This document shows, one piece after another, positions 9,384 through 17,804 of a stretch of DNA of 64,000 nt. The DNA comes from Rugosimonospora acidiphila (GTDB lineage: Bacteria > Actinomycetota > Actinomycetes > Mycobacteriales > Micromonosporaceae), in NCBI RefSeq assembly GCF_039543385.1, contig NZ_BAABJQ010000019.1, forward strand, positions 124,001 to 188,000, read 5' to 3'. The translations under genes and the position numbers were made by a program. Under the pieces are notes generated by a model, which ran no database searches, had not been told where the DNA came from, and was given only the letters and a program-made list of their open reading frames with translations. Numbering within the stretch: the stretch's first letter is position 1; every line of letters starts with the position of its first letter.

Positions 9384-10019
9384 TCAGTTGATGTTGACGA
9401 TCGAGCCCTTGAGCACCAGCTCGCCGTCGGCGGTGACCTTCGCGGTGGCGCCCTGCACGCTCAGTTCGGTCTGCGCCTGGATCTTCACCGAGCTGCCCTT
9501 CAGGGTCAGCGTGCCGCCCTCCGCGCTGATCGTGACGTCCTGGCCGGCGCTCACGGTCACGGCGTTGGCGGCGGTGTCGATCACGATGGAGTTCTTTCCG
9601 CTCTTGTCGACGACCTCGATCTTCTCGGCGCCGTCGGTGTCGGTCAGCCGCACGACGTGCCCGCTGCGCGACCTGATCATCCGTATGTCGTTGTGGCCGT
9701 TCTCGTTCGCGTCCGGCGGCTTGTCCACCCCGTTCCACAACGCACCCACCACGTACGGCCGCTGGGAACTGCCGTGCTCGAAGGCCACCAGTACCTCGTC
9801 GTCGACCTCGGGCGGAAAGAAGACACCGCGCTGCGGCCCGGCCATCGGTACGGCGATCCGGGCCCAGTCGGTCTCGGTGCCGTCGGCCAGCCAGGGCAGG
9901 CGCAGCTTCACCCGGCCCAGACCGTCTGGGTCGCGGGTGTTGGTCACGATGCCGACGCAGACGCCCGGGAAATACTGGGCCGTGTGGCGCTGTGTGAACA
10001 GCTCGTCGTAATCGCCCAT
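9384..10019 (-). CDS. Spike protein, gpV/gp5 OB-fold type
   Basis: Encodes 211 residues. The first 100 form an OB-fold like phage gpV/gp5 (VGIVTNTRDPDGLGRVKLRL, DDEVLVAFEHGSSQRPYVVG, LWNG). The rest is a beta-helical needle with short repeats (VDKSGKNSIVID, TLTLKGSSVKIQAQ). It starts one base after the hub gene stop. In Pvc8 the hub and spike are fused like VgrG; here they are two genes. Confidence 0.92.
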   Translation of the reverse strand: MGDYDELFTQRHTAQYFPGVCVGIVTNTRDPDGLGRVKLRLPWLADGTETDWARIAVPMAGPQRGVFFPPEVDDEVLVAFEHGSSQRPYVVGALWNGVDKPPDANENGHNDIRMIRSRSGHVVRLTDTDGAEKIEVVDKSGKNSIVIDTAANAVTVSAGQDVTISAEGGTLTLKGSSVKIQAQTELSVQGATAKVTADGELVLKGSIVNIN

Positions 10020-10020
10020 G

Positions 10021-11058
10021 TCACACTCCCGATCGCCGGACGTCGAAGCTCGTCCGGAAGCCCTGATCCAGCCCCAGGTCGTGGCGGACGGCGGTCAGGT
10101 AGTACACGCCGCTGAAGGTCTTGCCGGCGCCGGTGATCCGCACTGTGGTGCCGGCCCGCAGGTCGGGCCGCCCGGCCAGCTCAGCCTCGCCCCGGACGTA
10201 GCCGTCACCGAGATCCGCCCGCAGCCCGCGTGCCACCCAGTCGGCGTCCGCCGCCGTAGCCACCGGCGCGTTGACGAGCACCGCGTCCGTGCTCAGCCCG
10301 AAGGCCCGGTCCGAGTCCGCGCCGCCGCCGGTCGCCCGCAACCGGGCCGTGATCGGCTGCTTGGTGCCCGGGTCCCAGCCCCGAACGACGGCACTGCCGG
10401 CCTGGCCGATCGAGCTCAGCCGCGGCGTGAAGCTGCTGAGGTCGTCGGTGACGTCGAGCACCACCGACGGCGGCGCTTCGTCGGCGGGCGGATGGAAGTG
10501 CAGCACCCGGTCGCGGACGAAGAACTCGTACCCGATCAGGTCGGCCCGCTGCCGGAGGAGTTCCAGATCGCTCTGGTTGCTCTGCAACACGAGTTGGTGC
10601 ACTGTCTCGCTGTCCGTTACCTGGGCGCGCAGGCCCGCCTCGATGGCGACGGTCGAAGCGATAGCGCTGTCCTTGATGGCGGTGAAGCCCCGGGTCTTGC
10701 GGCCGCGGGCGAGCCGATGCCGGTGGTCGTACCCGCGCACGGTCAGCGTCGGAGGCTCGTCCTCGGCGAACGAGGGCTCCAGGCCGGTGATCTCGCCGGT
10801 CATGACGGCGGCCAGCGCGCCGACGTAGCCGAGCTGGATCGTCACCTGGTTGCCGATCGCGAAGGCGGGGTCGTCGGGCCACGTCACGGTCAAGGTGGCC
10901 GGATCCCAGCAGTACAGCTCGATGGTGAACATGCTCGGAGTGTCGATCGACTCGTCCACCTGGATCGCCCGGATGTCGCCCACCGCGGCCGGGGCCAGCG
11001 GGGCGCCGTTCACCAGGACGGCGAAGTCGGGGACGCTCGAGTTCGACAGCATCGCCAT
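10021..11058 (-). CDS. Baseplate hub protein, gpD/gp27 type
   Basis: Encodes 345 residues from an ATG at 11058 that overlaps the LysM stop (TGATG). Features of the late-control D / VgrG N-terminal family are visible: an N-terminal barrel (FTIELYCWDPATL, GNQVTIQLGY, MTGEITGLEPSF), a central LLRQRADLIGYEFFVRDRVLHF segment typical of gpD/VgrG, and a second barrel. It forms the trimeric hub that joins the tube to the spike. Paired with the following gpV gene it makes a split VgrG. Confidence 0.9.
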   Translation of the reverse strand: MAMLSNSSVPDFAVLVNGAPLAPAAVGDIRAIQVDESIDTPSMFTIELYCWDPATLTVTWPDDPAFAIGNQVTIQLGYVGALAAVMTGEITGLEPSFAEDEPPTLTVRGYDHRHRLARGRKTRGFTAIKDSAIASTVAIEAGLRAQVTDSETVHQLVLQSNQSDLELLRQRADLIGYEFFVRDRVLHFHPPADEAPPSVVLDVTDDLSSFTPRLSSIGQAGSAVVRGWDPGTKQPITARLRATGGGADSDRAFGLSTDAVLVNAPVATAADADWVARGLRADLGDGYVRGEAELAGRPDLRAGTTVRITGAGKTFSGVYYLTAVRHDLGLDQGFRTSFDVRRSGV

Positions 11059-11759
11059 CACCCGGCAAGCTTGGGGATTGTGAGCACGGACCCGGGCAGC
11101 AGCGTGCGCGGGTTCGCGATGCCGTTGGCCACGGCGATGTCCCGCCAGCGGGCCGGGTCCTGGTACTCCTGAGCAGCGATGCTGGCGAGCGTGTCGCCGC
11201 GCCGGACCACCCGGACCTTGACGACGTCGGCCGAGTGCGGCTCGTTCGCCTTGGCCTCGGCGGAGGTCTGGTACTCGATGAAGGTGCAGTTCAGCGTGGC
11301 CCGCACCGGCGTGCCGTCGCTCGCGAACATGGAGAACCGCTGGTCCAGCTGGGTCAGCACGCCGGTGAAGATCTCCGACTGGGTACCCCAGCTCAGCCGG
11401 CACACCGGCGGGCTGTGCAGCTCTCGGTCGACCTCCGCGAGCACGGCGATCCGGCCGGTGGCCCGGGTGACGTCCTGACCGCTTCCGTACGTGTCGAAGA
11501 ACAGCTCGACCGACAGCGACTCCGGTTCCAGGCCGAGGAACTGCTGCGGCGCCGCCCACTTGGGGCTGCCGCCGCTCTTCACCTTGGTCCGGTGCCAGTT
11601 GACTGAGCGGGAGCGGCTGATCTGCCCCGGGTTGTAGGCCAGGGTCACGGTCTGCGTGGAGCGGGTCGCGCCGCCGGCGTAGCTGATGCGCAATTTCTGC
11701 ACGTCGTCGCGCGCCGATCCCGGTAGCCCGGTGATTCCGGTCAGGTCCAGCAGTCCCAT
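11058..11759 (-). CDS. LysM-domain tube-baseplate connector (Pvc7-like)
   Basis: Encodes 233 residues. The N-terminal 170 residues belong to the contractile-tail peptidoglycan-binding-type connector family (YNPGQISRSRSVNWHRTKVK, LSVELFFDTYG). A C-terminal LysM motif follows (VVRRGDTLASIAAQEYQDP ... LLPGSVLTIP). In eCIS and T4-like baseplates this protein joins the inner baseplate to the tube. The ATG shares a base with the upstream stop. Confidence 0.9.
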   Translation of the reverse strand: MGLLDLTGITGLPGSARDDVQKLRISYAGGATRSTQTVTLAYNPGQISRSRSVNWHRTKVKSGGSPKWAAPQQFLGLEPESLSVELFFDTYGSGQDVTRATGRIAVLAEVDRELHSPPVCRLSWGTQSEIFTGVLTQLDQRFSMFASDGTPVRATLNCTFIEYQTSAEAKANEPHSADVVKVRVVRRGDTLASIAAQEYQDPARWRDIAVANGIANPRTLLPGSVLTIPKLAG

Positions 11760-13210
11760 CAGCGCATCCTCCGGCGTTCGGCCTCCACGGCCAGCTGCCG
11801 CACGATCCGCCGCTGCACCTGTGCGGCCAGCCGGTCGAGGTCGACGGCTTGGTGACCGGCCTGATGAGCGGGCGTGGCGGACGGGTGAGGGAGATCGGGC
11901 CGCCTGGACGGCACCGGGCCCAGCTCGGCCGGCGTTCGGGCGGCCGAGGCGTGTGTGGAGGCGACCGACGAGGTTTGGGCGGGGGCGCCACCGGCCGTTC
12001 CTACTGTCCGGGCATCGCCGGCCAGGGGCAGTGGGACCCTGCCGGCGACGGCCGGGGAAGGACCGGTGGAGGTCGGTGGACTCGCCGTCCGGGTCACGGA
12101 TGGCGTGGACCGCGGACGAGTCGGGCGGACGGCGAGCGGTGCGGTCGCGGCCACCGGCGTCGGGTCTCGGGGCAACGGGCCCGAGCCGGGCTCCTGGCGG
12201 GGCGCGGTGGTGCCGGCCAGGGTGGTCGGGAGGGCGCCAGCGGCCGGGGGATGCGGCGGCGTCGGGCGGGCCGGACGGGGCTGGCCCGACGGCGCGGGGG
12301 CCGGCGTGAACCCGGTCGGGGCCGTGGGGAGTGCGTCCGTCGGGGCGGTGGCCGCCGGGTACCGGGCTGCGGGGTCCGCGAACGCCGCGGTCGAGGCCGT
12401 CCGGGTGGCCGAACCCGATGCCATCGACGGCGCCCCGTGCGGCTCCGCCCACTCGATGGAAGACGAGTCCGAGGATGGCGGGATCGAGGAGACCGGAGCC
12501 AGCGACGGCGGGATCGCAGACGGCGGGGTCACGCGCCCAAGGGGCGCGGATGCCGGCGTCGATGCGGACCGTGGGCGGGCGGCTGGAGTCGCCGTGCCTG
12601 GAGTCGCCGTGCCTGGAGTCGCCGTGCCTGGACTCGAGGTGCCTGGAAGTGGCCCGACCGGGCTCGACCCGACCGGCGCCGCCGTGCGTGGCGGCGTCAC
12701 CGGGACGACGGGGATCGGGACGGCCGCACCGGCGATCGGCTGCGCGCCGGAGAACTCGGCGATCCGGGATTCCGTCCGGACCGGACCCGAGCCCGGGGGG
12801 AACCGGTCCTCGCCGTCGCGGACTCTACCGACGCCGGCCGGCGCGCCGCTCGTCACGGCATCGCGGGCGGGGCGCGCCGTCGCGGCCCTCAACTGAACCA
12901 CCGGTCCGCCGCCGGGCGCCCCCACCGGAGTCACCGGAGCCGGCCGGGTCACTGGAGCCATCACGGGGGCGGCGCCACCGGGATGCACCGGATTCGCTGC
13001 GGCAGGCGGGACCGGCTCGGCGTACACGAACGGCATCCCCTCCAGGCCGTCGGGCCCGGCCATTCCGACGTACCGCTCGATCAGCTCGGCCAGTGGCAGC
13101 GGCGCCACCATCCGCTCGTGCCGGGTCAGGATGCGGTCGACTATCTCCGAGCGGTCCACCAGGCCAGGGCGGCGGGCCCGCCGCCAGAGCCGGGCCTGCA
13201 TTCCGGTCAC
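11759..13210 (-). CDS. Pro/Ala/Thr-rich eCIS operon protein of unknown function
   Basis: Encodes 483 residues from a GTG overlapping the upstream tube stop. The first 70 residues look folded (DRSEIVDRILTRHERM, PLAELIERYVG). About residues 75-450 are low-complexity Pro/Ala/Thr/Ser. The last 30 form a basic helix (LDRLAAQVQRRIVRQLAVEA). Four 15-bp tandem units at 12586-12645 encode a TPGTA-type repeat. Two folded ends joined by a long flexible middle, placed between the tube and baseplate genes, would suit a scaffold or tape-measure role. No other tape-measure candidate is evident in the operon. That role is inference. Confidence 0.7.
   Translation of the reverse strand: MTGMQARLWRRARRPGLVDRSEIVDRILTRHERMVAPLPLAELIERYVGMAGPDGLEGMPFVYAEPVPPAAANPVHPGGAAPVMAPVTRPAPVTPVGAPGGGPVVQLRAATARPARDAVTSGAPAGVGRVRDGEDRFPPGSGPVRTESRIAEFSGAQPIAGAAVPIPVVPVTPPRTAAPVGSSPVGPLPGTSSPGTATPGTATPGTATPAARPRSASTPASAPLGRVTPPSAIPPSLAPVSSIPPSSDSSSIEWAEPHGAPSMASGSATRTASTAAFADPAARYPAATAPTDALPTAPTGFTPAPAPSGQPRPARPTPPHPPAAGALPTTLAGTTAPRQEPGSGPLPRDPTPVAATAPLAVRPTRPRSTPSVTRTASPPTSTGPSPAVAGRVPLPLAGDARTVGTAGGAPAQTSSVASTHASAARTPAELGPVPSRRPDLPHPSATPAHQAGHQAVDLDRLAAQVQRRIVRQLAVEAERRRMR
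12586..12645. repeat. 15-bp tandem repeat in the Pro/Ala-rich gene
   Basis: Three exact copies of gagtcgccgtgcctg followed by one degenerate copy. They lie in frame in the low-complexity part of the gene, so copy-number change would alter linker length without breaking the frame. Confidence 0.85.
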
Positions 13211-13752
13211 CGCAGGCCCTGACTGATCGCATTGCCGAGAGCGGCGGCCTGACCGAGCAGCGGCTTGGTCAGCCCCTCATGCGCGACCTCGATGGCCTCG
13301 ACGCCCAGCCGGTCGTCGGTGGCACTGAACTCGGGGCCGGTCCAGCTGACCGGCAACCCGTTGCGGAAGTTCCACCACATCACCGGGATCTGCTGGCGGT
13401 CGAGCAGCAGGATCGTGCCGTTGCGGCGCTGGATCCGGCCGGCGACGGCGTCGGCGTGCCAGTTCCACAGCACGCTGCTGGCGGTCAGGCCGTGCCGCAG
13501 CGTGAGGTTGCCGGACGTGGCGCCGGTCGGCAGCGTGTGCACGTACCCGTTGACGCCGCCCTCCCGGTACTCCTCGGTCTCGAGCCGGCTTCCCAGCCCG
13601 GTTACCTCGGTGAAGCCGCCGACCAGCAGGCCGTCGATCTCGACCGCGAAATTGAAGGTGGGGAAGGGGTCCAGCGCCGGGACCGCCGGTACCCAGGCCC
13701 CGGCCACCGAGGCCGCCCAGGACAGGCCCAGCGGCACGCCGGAGGACGTCAT
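13207..13752 (-). CDS. Tail tube protein 2 (gp19-like, Pvc5/Pvc1 type)
   Basis: Encodes 181 residues. Matches the T4 gp19-like tube family: FPTFNFAVEIDGLLVGGFTEVTG, the EEYREGG loop, NLTLRHGLTASSVLWNWHAD, WNFRNGLPVSWTGPEF and LGVEAIEVAHEGL. It is longer than the main tube protein, with an N-terminal extension of about 28 residues and a C-terminal helix. It may form the tube initiator ring at the baseplate. ATGA overlap with the preceding gene. Confidence 0.92.
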   Translation of the reverse strand: MTSSGVPLGLSWAASVAGAWVPAVPALDPFPTFNFAVEIDGLLVGGFTEVTGLGSRLETEEYREGGVNGYVHTLPTGATSGNLTLRHGLTASSVLWNWHADAVAGRIQRRNGTILLLDRQQIPVMWWNFRNGLPVSWTGPEFSATDDRLGVEAIEVAHEGLTKPLLGQAAALGNAISQGLR

Positions 13753-13922
13753 CTCCTGGCTCCCGTCTGCTCGTTCAGTCTCTGGTTGATCCGGGCTATC
13801 TCACCGACCCAGCGCCGCCGTTCGGCGTGTTCCAGCCGCATGATCTGCTCGTATGGCCAGTGGAAGTGAAAGGCCACGTACGCTACCTCCTCGTGCAGCT
13901 GGTCCTCGGGGTAGCGCGTCAT
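13749..13922 (-). CDS. Small conserved eCIS protein (DUF6760-like)
   Basis: Encodes 57 residues: YPEDQLHEEVAYVAFHFHWP followed by LEHAERRRWVGEIARIN. This short helical protein with a conserved 'HAERRRW' motif is found beside tube genes in eCIS and related tail loci. Both ends overlap neighbours (ATGA), so it is tightly coupled. The function is unknown; I infer a tube-assembly role. Confidence 0.75.
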   Translation of the reverse strand: MTRYPEDQLHEEVAYVAFHFHWPYEQIMRLEHAERRRWVGEIARINQRLNEQTGARR

Positions 13923-14311
13923 CCCCCCTGGCCGGCGGTCTCCACTTCGAAAGCCTGCGCGCAATGCGGGCACTGGACCTGGAAGCGGGGGTTGCCGGTG
14001 AGGTTGATCCGTTGGTAGAAGTCCTGCAGGTAGGCGAGGTCGGCGGCGTACAGGTTCTCGATCGTGCGGGTATTGACGTGCTCCAGGCCGCCCAGCCTGG
14101 TGATCACCCGGGCCAACAGGATCACCACGAGATAGCCCGGGTTGGCCCGCACCCGCGGGTCCTTGATGGGTTCGATCTCGTCGAACGCCGTGGCCAGGCG
14201 CATCGCCCCGTCCCGGTGCACGGTGCCGCCCGGCCCGGCGAGGCCCTGCGGGAGGGTGAACTCGAACTCCGTGGCCCCGGTCTCGGCCACCGAGCTGCCC
14301 ACTAGGTCCAC
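13919..14311 (-). CDS. Tail-assembly-type protein between the tube genes
   Basis: Encodes about 130 residues. The body (EFEFTLPQGL, MRLATAFDEIEPIKDP, YLVVILLARVITRLG) resembles tail assembly chaperone-type proteins. The C-terminus has a CPHC motif (VQCPHCAQAFEVE) that could bind zinc with partners elsewhere. The GTG at 14311 has GAGG seven bases upstream and overlaps the tube gene; a GTG at 14302 is the alternative. Confidence 0.7.
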   Translation of the reverse strand: MDLVGSSVAETGATEFEFTLPQGLAGPGGTVHRDGAMRLATAFDEIEPIKDPRVRANPGYLVVILLARVITRLGGLEHVNTRTIENLYAADLAYLQDFYQRINLTGNPRFQVQCPHCAQAFEVETAGQGG

Positions 14312-14739
14312 TGATCGACCTCGATCCGCTCGTACGCGAGGGTGATCTGCTCGACGGCGATCTCGTCGCTGCTGGCCGACAGGCTCGGGCCGGACCAGGA
14401 CGTCGGCCAGGCCTCGAAGAGGTTCCAGGTGATCTTCGCATTGCCGGCCTCGTCGAGCATGCTGATCGAGATCGTGTGCCGCTCGACGGCGCCGCTCGCC
14501 GCCTTCTGCCGCCACTCCCAGAGCTTCGAGTCGCTGGTGAAGCCGCGGCTCAGGGTGATGTCCGAGTAGGTGTTCAGGCCGGGCTGCTTGCGCGAGCTGA
14601 GCTGCTTGTCGGTGCCCTCGCGGTACTCGGTCGCGCTCTGGTTGCTGCCCAGTCCCGAGCATTCTCGGAAACCGGCCCGGGTGATGCCGTCCAACTCCAC
14701 GGCGAAGTTGTAGCCGCCGTAGGGGTCCACTCTGGCCAT
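14302..14739 (-). CDS. Main tail tube protein (gp19-like, Pvc1 type)
   Basis: Encodes 145 residues, the normal size for eCIS tube proteins. Hallmarks: DPYGGYNFAVELDGITRAGF, ECSGLGS, ATEYREGTD, DITLSRGFTSDSKLWEW, WPTSWSGPSL and IAVEQITLAYE. It stacks as hexamers to make the inner tube whose lumen holds cargo. The ATG at 14739 has GGAGAAG upstream. Confidence 0.95.
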   Translation of the reverse strand: MARVDPYGGYNFAVELDGITRAGFRECSGLGSNQSATEYREGTDKQLSSRKQPGLNTYSDITLSRGFTSDSKLWEWRQKAASGAVERHTISISMLDEAGNAKITWNLFEAWPTSWSGPSLSASSDEIAVEQITLAYERIEVDQWT

Positions 14740-14777
14740 GTCGCTTCTCCTTGGTCTGTCGCTGCTGATCAGGGTTG

Positions 14778-15905
14778 TCAGGCGGCTCGCACGTCGCTGC
14801 CGTCCGCGGTCCGGACGACGGTGAGGACCAAGACCTCGGCCTGGGCGGCGAGGCAGACCCCGACCTGGGTGACGACCTGCCCGGTCGCGCCCGTGTCCGG
14901 CGGGTTCGTCTCGCTGTCGCACTTGACGAAGAAGGCGCTGTCCGCGCTGTCGCCGCGCAGGGCGCCGCGCCGGTACAGGCCCTCCAGGTACGCGGTCAGC
15001 TCGCGCATGATCCGCACCCAGAGCCGGACGTCGTTCGGCTCGTCCACCAGGTCGGTCATGAACGTCTCCAGCCGGCGGACGATCTCGGCCACCACGCGCC
15101 GGGCGGTCACATCCCGCCAGGCCGGGTCGTCGCTGACGGTACGGGCGCCCCAGATCCGGAAACCACGCCCCGGCAGGGCCAGGACGGCGTTGACCCCGGC
15201 CGCGCTCAGCTGTGCCAGATCGTCGGTGGCCCAGTGGACCTGCACGTCCAGGACGGTGCTCAGCGGGATCCCGGCCGGCGCCCGCTGCGTGCCCGAGGCA
15301 TCGTCGACGGCGGCGTACACCCCGCTGACGTGCCCGCAGGGCGGCACCATCAGGTTGCCGTCGGCGACCAGCCAGGGCGCGTAGAGCGCCCCATAGGCGG
15401 CCGACGGGCCGGACAGCGCGGCCCGCTGAGCGAGCACGGTCGACGCCGACCCGCTCGGCACGGCGTCGAGCACCGCGAACCGGTCGCCCCGGGCCGCGCA
15501 GTGGTCGAGCACCTGGCGCTGCCGGTCGGTCACCGCGGTCAGGTCGGCGGTGTCCGGCCACGCCGACGCGGTCACCAGGTCGGGCACGCAGACCAGGTCG
15601 GCGTCGGCGTCCTCCAGCGCGGCCAGCCCGGCGGCGAGCGCGCCGGGCGCCGGCAGGTCGTCCCGCAGCCGGACCACGTGACACCGCTGACCGCCGTTGG
15701 CGAAAAAGCCGTCGACGGCCGCCGCCAGGTATCCGCTGGAGCCCGGGTACGCGCTGGCGAAGTCGCCCGGCCGCGCCAGCGGCGTGGTCGTCCACGGGCC
15801 CGAGCCCGCCCGGCCCAGGAACGCCGGTACGCCGGTACGCAACGCCTGGGCGGATGCGGGGGCGGTGACCTGGAAGTACAGCCCCGGCGCCGGGTAGGTC
15901 GCCAT
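14778..15905 (-). CDS. Contractile sheath protein 2
   Basis: Encodes 375 residues. It starts MATYPAPGLYFQV, the sheath family entry motif. Later sheath hallmarks are FFANGGQRCHVVRL, GALYAPWL, PPCGHVSGVYAAVD, FRIWGARTVSDDPAWRDV, VRLWVRIMRELTAYLEGLY and FVKCDSETN. It is a shortened paralogue of the upstream sheath gene. eCIS often encode two or three sheath types, and the minor ones form the baseplate-proximal or cap-proximal rings. Confidence 0.93.
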   Translation of the reverse strand: MATYPAPGLYFQVTAPASAQALRTGVPAFLGRAGSGPWTTTPLARPGDFASAYPGSSGYLAAAVDGFFANGGQRCHVVRLRDDLPAPGALAAGLAALEDADADLVCVPDLVTASAWPDTADLTAVTDRQRQVLDHCAARGDRFAVLDAVPSGSASTVLAQRAALSGPSAAYGALYAPWLVADGNLMVPPCGHVSGVYAAVDDASGTQRAPAGIPLSTVLDVQVHWATDDLAQLSAAGVNAVLALPGRGFRIWGARTVSDDPAWRDVTARRVVAEIVRRLETFMTDLVDEPNDVRLWVRIMRELTAYLEGLYRRGALRGDSADSAFFVKCDSETNPPDTGATGQVVTQVGVCLAAQAEVLVLTVVRTADGSDVRAA

Positions 15906-15934
15906 CAGCTCGCCATCGACTCGTCGGCTCGTGG

Positions 15935-17131
15935 TCAGTTCGAGGCCGGGCCGGACCATTGGCTGATCCGGAACACCACGAACTCGGCCGGCCTGACCAG
16001 GGCCACCCCGACCTCGGTGACGAGTTGTCCCAGGTCGCGGACCTCCTCCGGGTTGGTCGTCTCGTCGCACCGGACGTAGAAGGCCTGGGCGGCGGTGTCG
16101 CCGAGCAGCGCGCCGGACTCCCAGACGGTGGTCAGGAACGCACCGACGTTGCGCCGGACCTTCGACCACAGGTCGGGGCCGTTCGGTTCGAACACCGCCC
16201 ACTGGGTGCCCTGGTCGATCGACTCGCGCAGGTAGAGGAACAGCCGGCGGGAGCTGATGTAGGTCCACTCCGGGTCCTCGGCGCCGCCCATCGTGCGGGC
16301 GCCCCAGATCGTGGTGTTGGTGCCGAACTGGCGGATCACGTTGACGCCGTCGGGGTTCAGCCCGGCCTGATCGGCCTTGCCCAACACGGTCTCCACGCCG
16401 AGCGCGCCCCGGATGATCTCGTTGGCGGGCGCCTTGAAAACGCCGCGCTGGGTGTCGACCCGGGCGTAGACGCCCGCGATGTGGCCGCTTGGCGGCTGGT
16501 AGACGACCGCACCGTCGTCGTCGGTCAGGCCGACGTCGATCCACGGGTAGTAGATCGCACCGTACGAGCTGTCCCGGCACAGTTGGATGCCGCCCTTGGT
16601 GAGGGTGGTCGTCTGCTGCCCGTCGAGGATCGCGAACCGGTCCTGCGCGTACTGGCCCTCGCAGTGGTCCAGTACGGCGTCCTGAACGGCGGCGCTGACC
16701 GCACCCGGTACGGCGACGATCGCGATCTCGTCGATGGCCGCGAAGCCGGCCAGCGCGGCCTCGACGTCCTCGGCCGAGGAGATGTCGGCCACCGACGTCA
16801 CCCAGCAGCGGCTGCCGCCGTTGTTGAAGAACCCGTAGACGGCGTTGCCGAGCATCGAGTTGCCGGCGCCCAGTTGCCCGAAGTTGCGGCCGAAGGCGTC
16901 CCAGCTGGTAACCAGCACGGCGGTGCCGTCGGCGGCCCTGGCGTAGAAGTCGGCCGGCTCCGGCGTCGTGCCGTCGGCCTTCACACCGGACCGACCGGGG
17001 ATCAGCGGCATCGTCACGTCGTCCGCGACCGCGCCGACGAAACCGGCCGTGCTGGTGCCGACTCCGGCGATGGGCTGGATCGCCGAGGGCACCTCCTCGA
17101 CGTAGACGCCGGGGGTGAGGTATTGGGGCAT
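15935..17131 (-). CDS. Contractile sheath protein 1 (major)
   Basis: Encodes 398 residues from an ATG at 17131 with GAGGAGG eight bases upstream. Hallmarks: MPQYLTPGVYVEEVPS, FFNNGGSRCWV, GAIYYPWIDV, PPSGHIAGVYARVD, TIWGARTMGGAEDPEWTYIS, RRLFLYLRESIDQGTQWAVF, FYVRCDETTNP and a C-terminal FVVFRISQW strand. Sheath subunits exchange N- and C-terminal strands with neighbours and contract on firing. Complete, and in the expected position. Confidence 0.96.
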   Translation of the reverse strand: MPQYLTPGVYVEEVPSAIQPIAGVGTSTAGFVGAVADDVTMPLIPGRSGVKADGTTPEPADFYARAADGTAVLVTSWDAFGRNFGQLGAGNSMLGNAVYGFFNNGGSRCWVTSVADISSAEDVEAALAGFAAIDEIAIVAVPGAVSAAVQDAVLDHCEGQYAQDRFAILDGQQTTTLTKGGIQLCRDSSYGAIYYPWIDVGLTDDDGAVVYQPPSGHIAGVYARVDTQRGVFKAPANEIIRGALGVETVLGKADQAGLNPDGVNVIRQFGTNTTIWGARTMGGAEDPEWTYISSRRLFLYLRESIDQGTQWAVFEPNGPDLWSKVRRNVGAFLTTVWESGALLGDTAAQAFYVRCDETTNPEEVRDLGQLVTEVGVALVRPAEFVVFRISQWSGPASN

Positions 17132-17151
17132 CGCGGGTCCTCCTCGATGGA

Positions 17152-17730
17152 TCAGCCGGCCGGGGTGGAGTCCGGACTGAGGTTCAGGGTGCGGGTGGTC
17201 ACCTGCGGACCGGCCGGGACCGGGTCGGCCACGTCGAAACTGAGGGTGATGGCGTAGTGCAGGGAGGCCTTGGGTCGCCCGCCCATCGCCTGCCAGAACT
17301 CGCCCAGGCTGTTCAGCTGGTTGTCGGCCGTGATCCGGGTCGGCATCGGCGGTTTCTGCCCGATGAGCTCGCCGCGCAGGTACTGCGCCGGGATCGTCCG
17401 GTGTCGGAGCAGCACCTTCAACAGCTCGCCGAGCATCCGGTGCTCGTCCTCCGCCGGGTTCGGCGCCGTCTCGGTGGGCCAAGCGGTGATCAGGTAGGAG
17501 CAGTTGACCCGGGCCGCCGGTGGCTGCCGCACCCCGTCGTCCACCTCCCAGACCCCGCTGCGCAGGCCGAGGTCCTCCCTGATGTCGTACAGGAAGAACG
17601 AGATGGCGGGCAGGGCCACGGACGCCGGCGGGAAGTCGCTGTCGGGCCCGACGAAACTGACCGCCACGCCGGGGATCCCGAGCTCGGACTCGACGAGCGC
17701 GGCCAGCGTGGCGTCCAGGTCCTGGAACAT
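17152..17730 (-). CDS. Cap/terminator protein with DUF4255 domain (Pvc16-like)
   Basis: Encodes 192 residues spanning the DUF4255 family: FQDLDATLAALVESELGI at the start, ISFFLYDIREDLGLR, the NCSYLITAWP strand, EDEHRMLGELLKVLLRH and a C-terminal FWQAMGGRPKASLHYAITL. In Pvc/Afp particles this protein caps the distal end of tube and sheath. It is encoded directly before the major sheath gene. Confidence 0.92.
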   Translation of the reverse strand: MFQDLDATLAALVESELGIPGVAVSFVGPDSDFPPASVALPAISFFLYDIREDLGLRSGVWEVDDGVRQPPAARVNCSYLITAWPTETAPNPAEDEHRMLGELLKVLLRHRTIPAQYLRGELIGQKPPMPTRITADNQLNSLGEFWQAMGGRPKASLHYAITLSFDVADPVPAGPQVTTRTLNLSPDSTPAG

Positions 17731-17804
17731 GCCTCAGGTCTATCGGGGCGGTGACTCGCGGGCGTCTCACGGTGCGTCTTCGACGCCGTCTTCCGTCGAG
17801 AGCG

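Noticed and set aside
9153..10115. Plus-strand open frame over the spike and PAAR genes
   Set aside because: Shadow of well-supported minus-strand genes with no recognisable protein.
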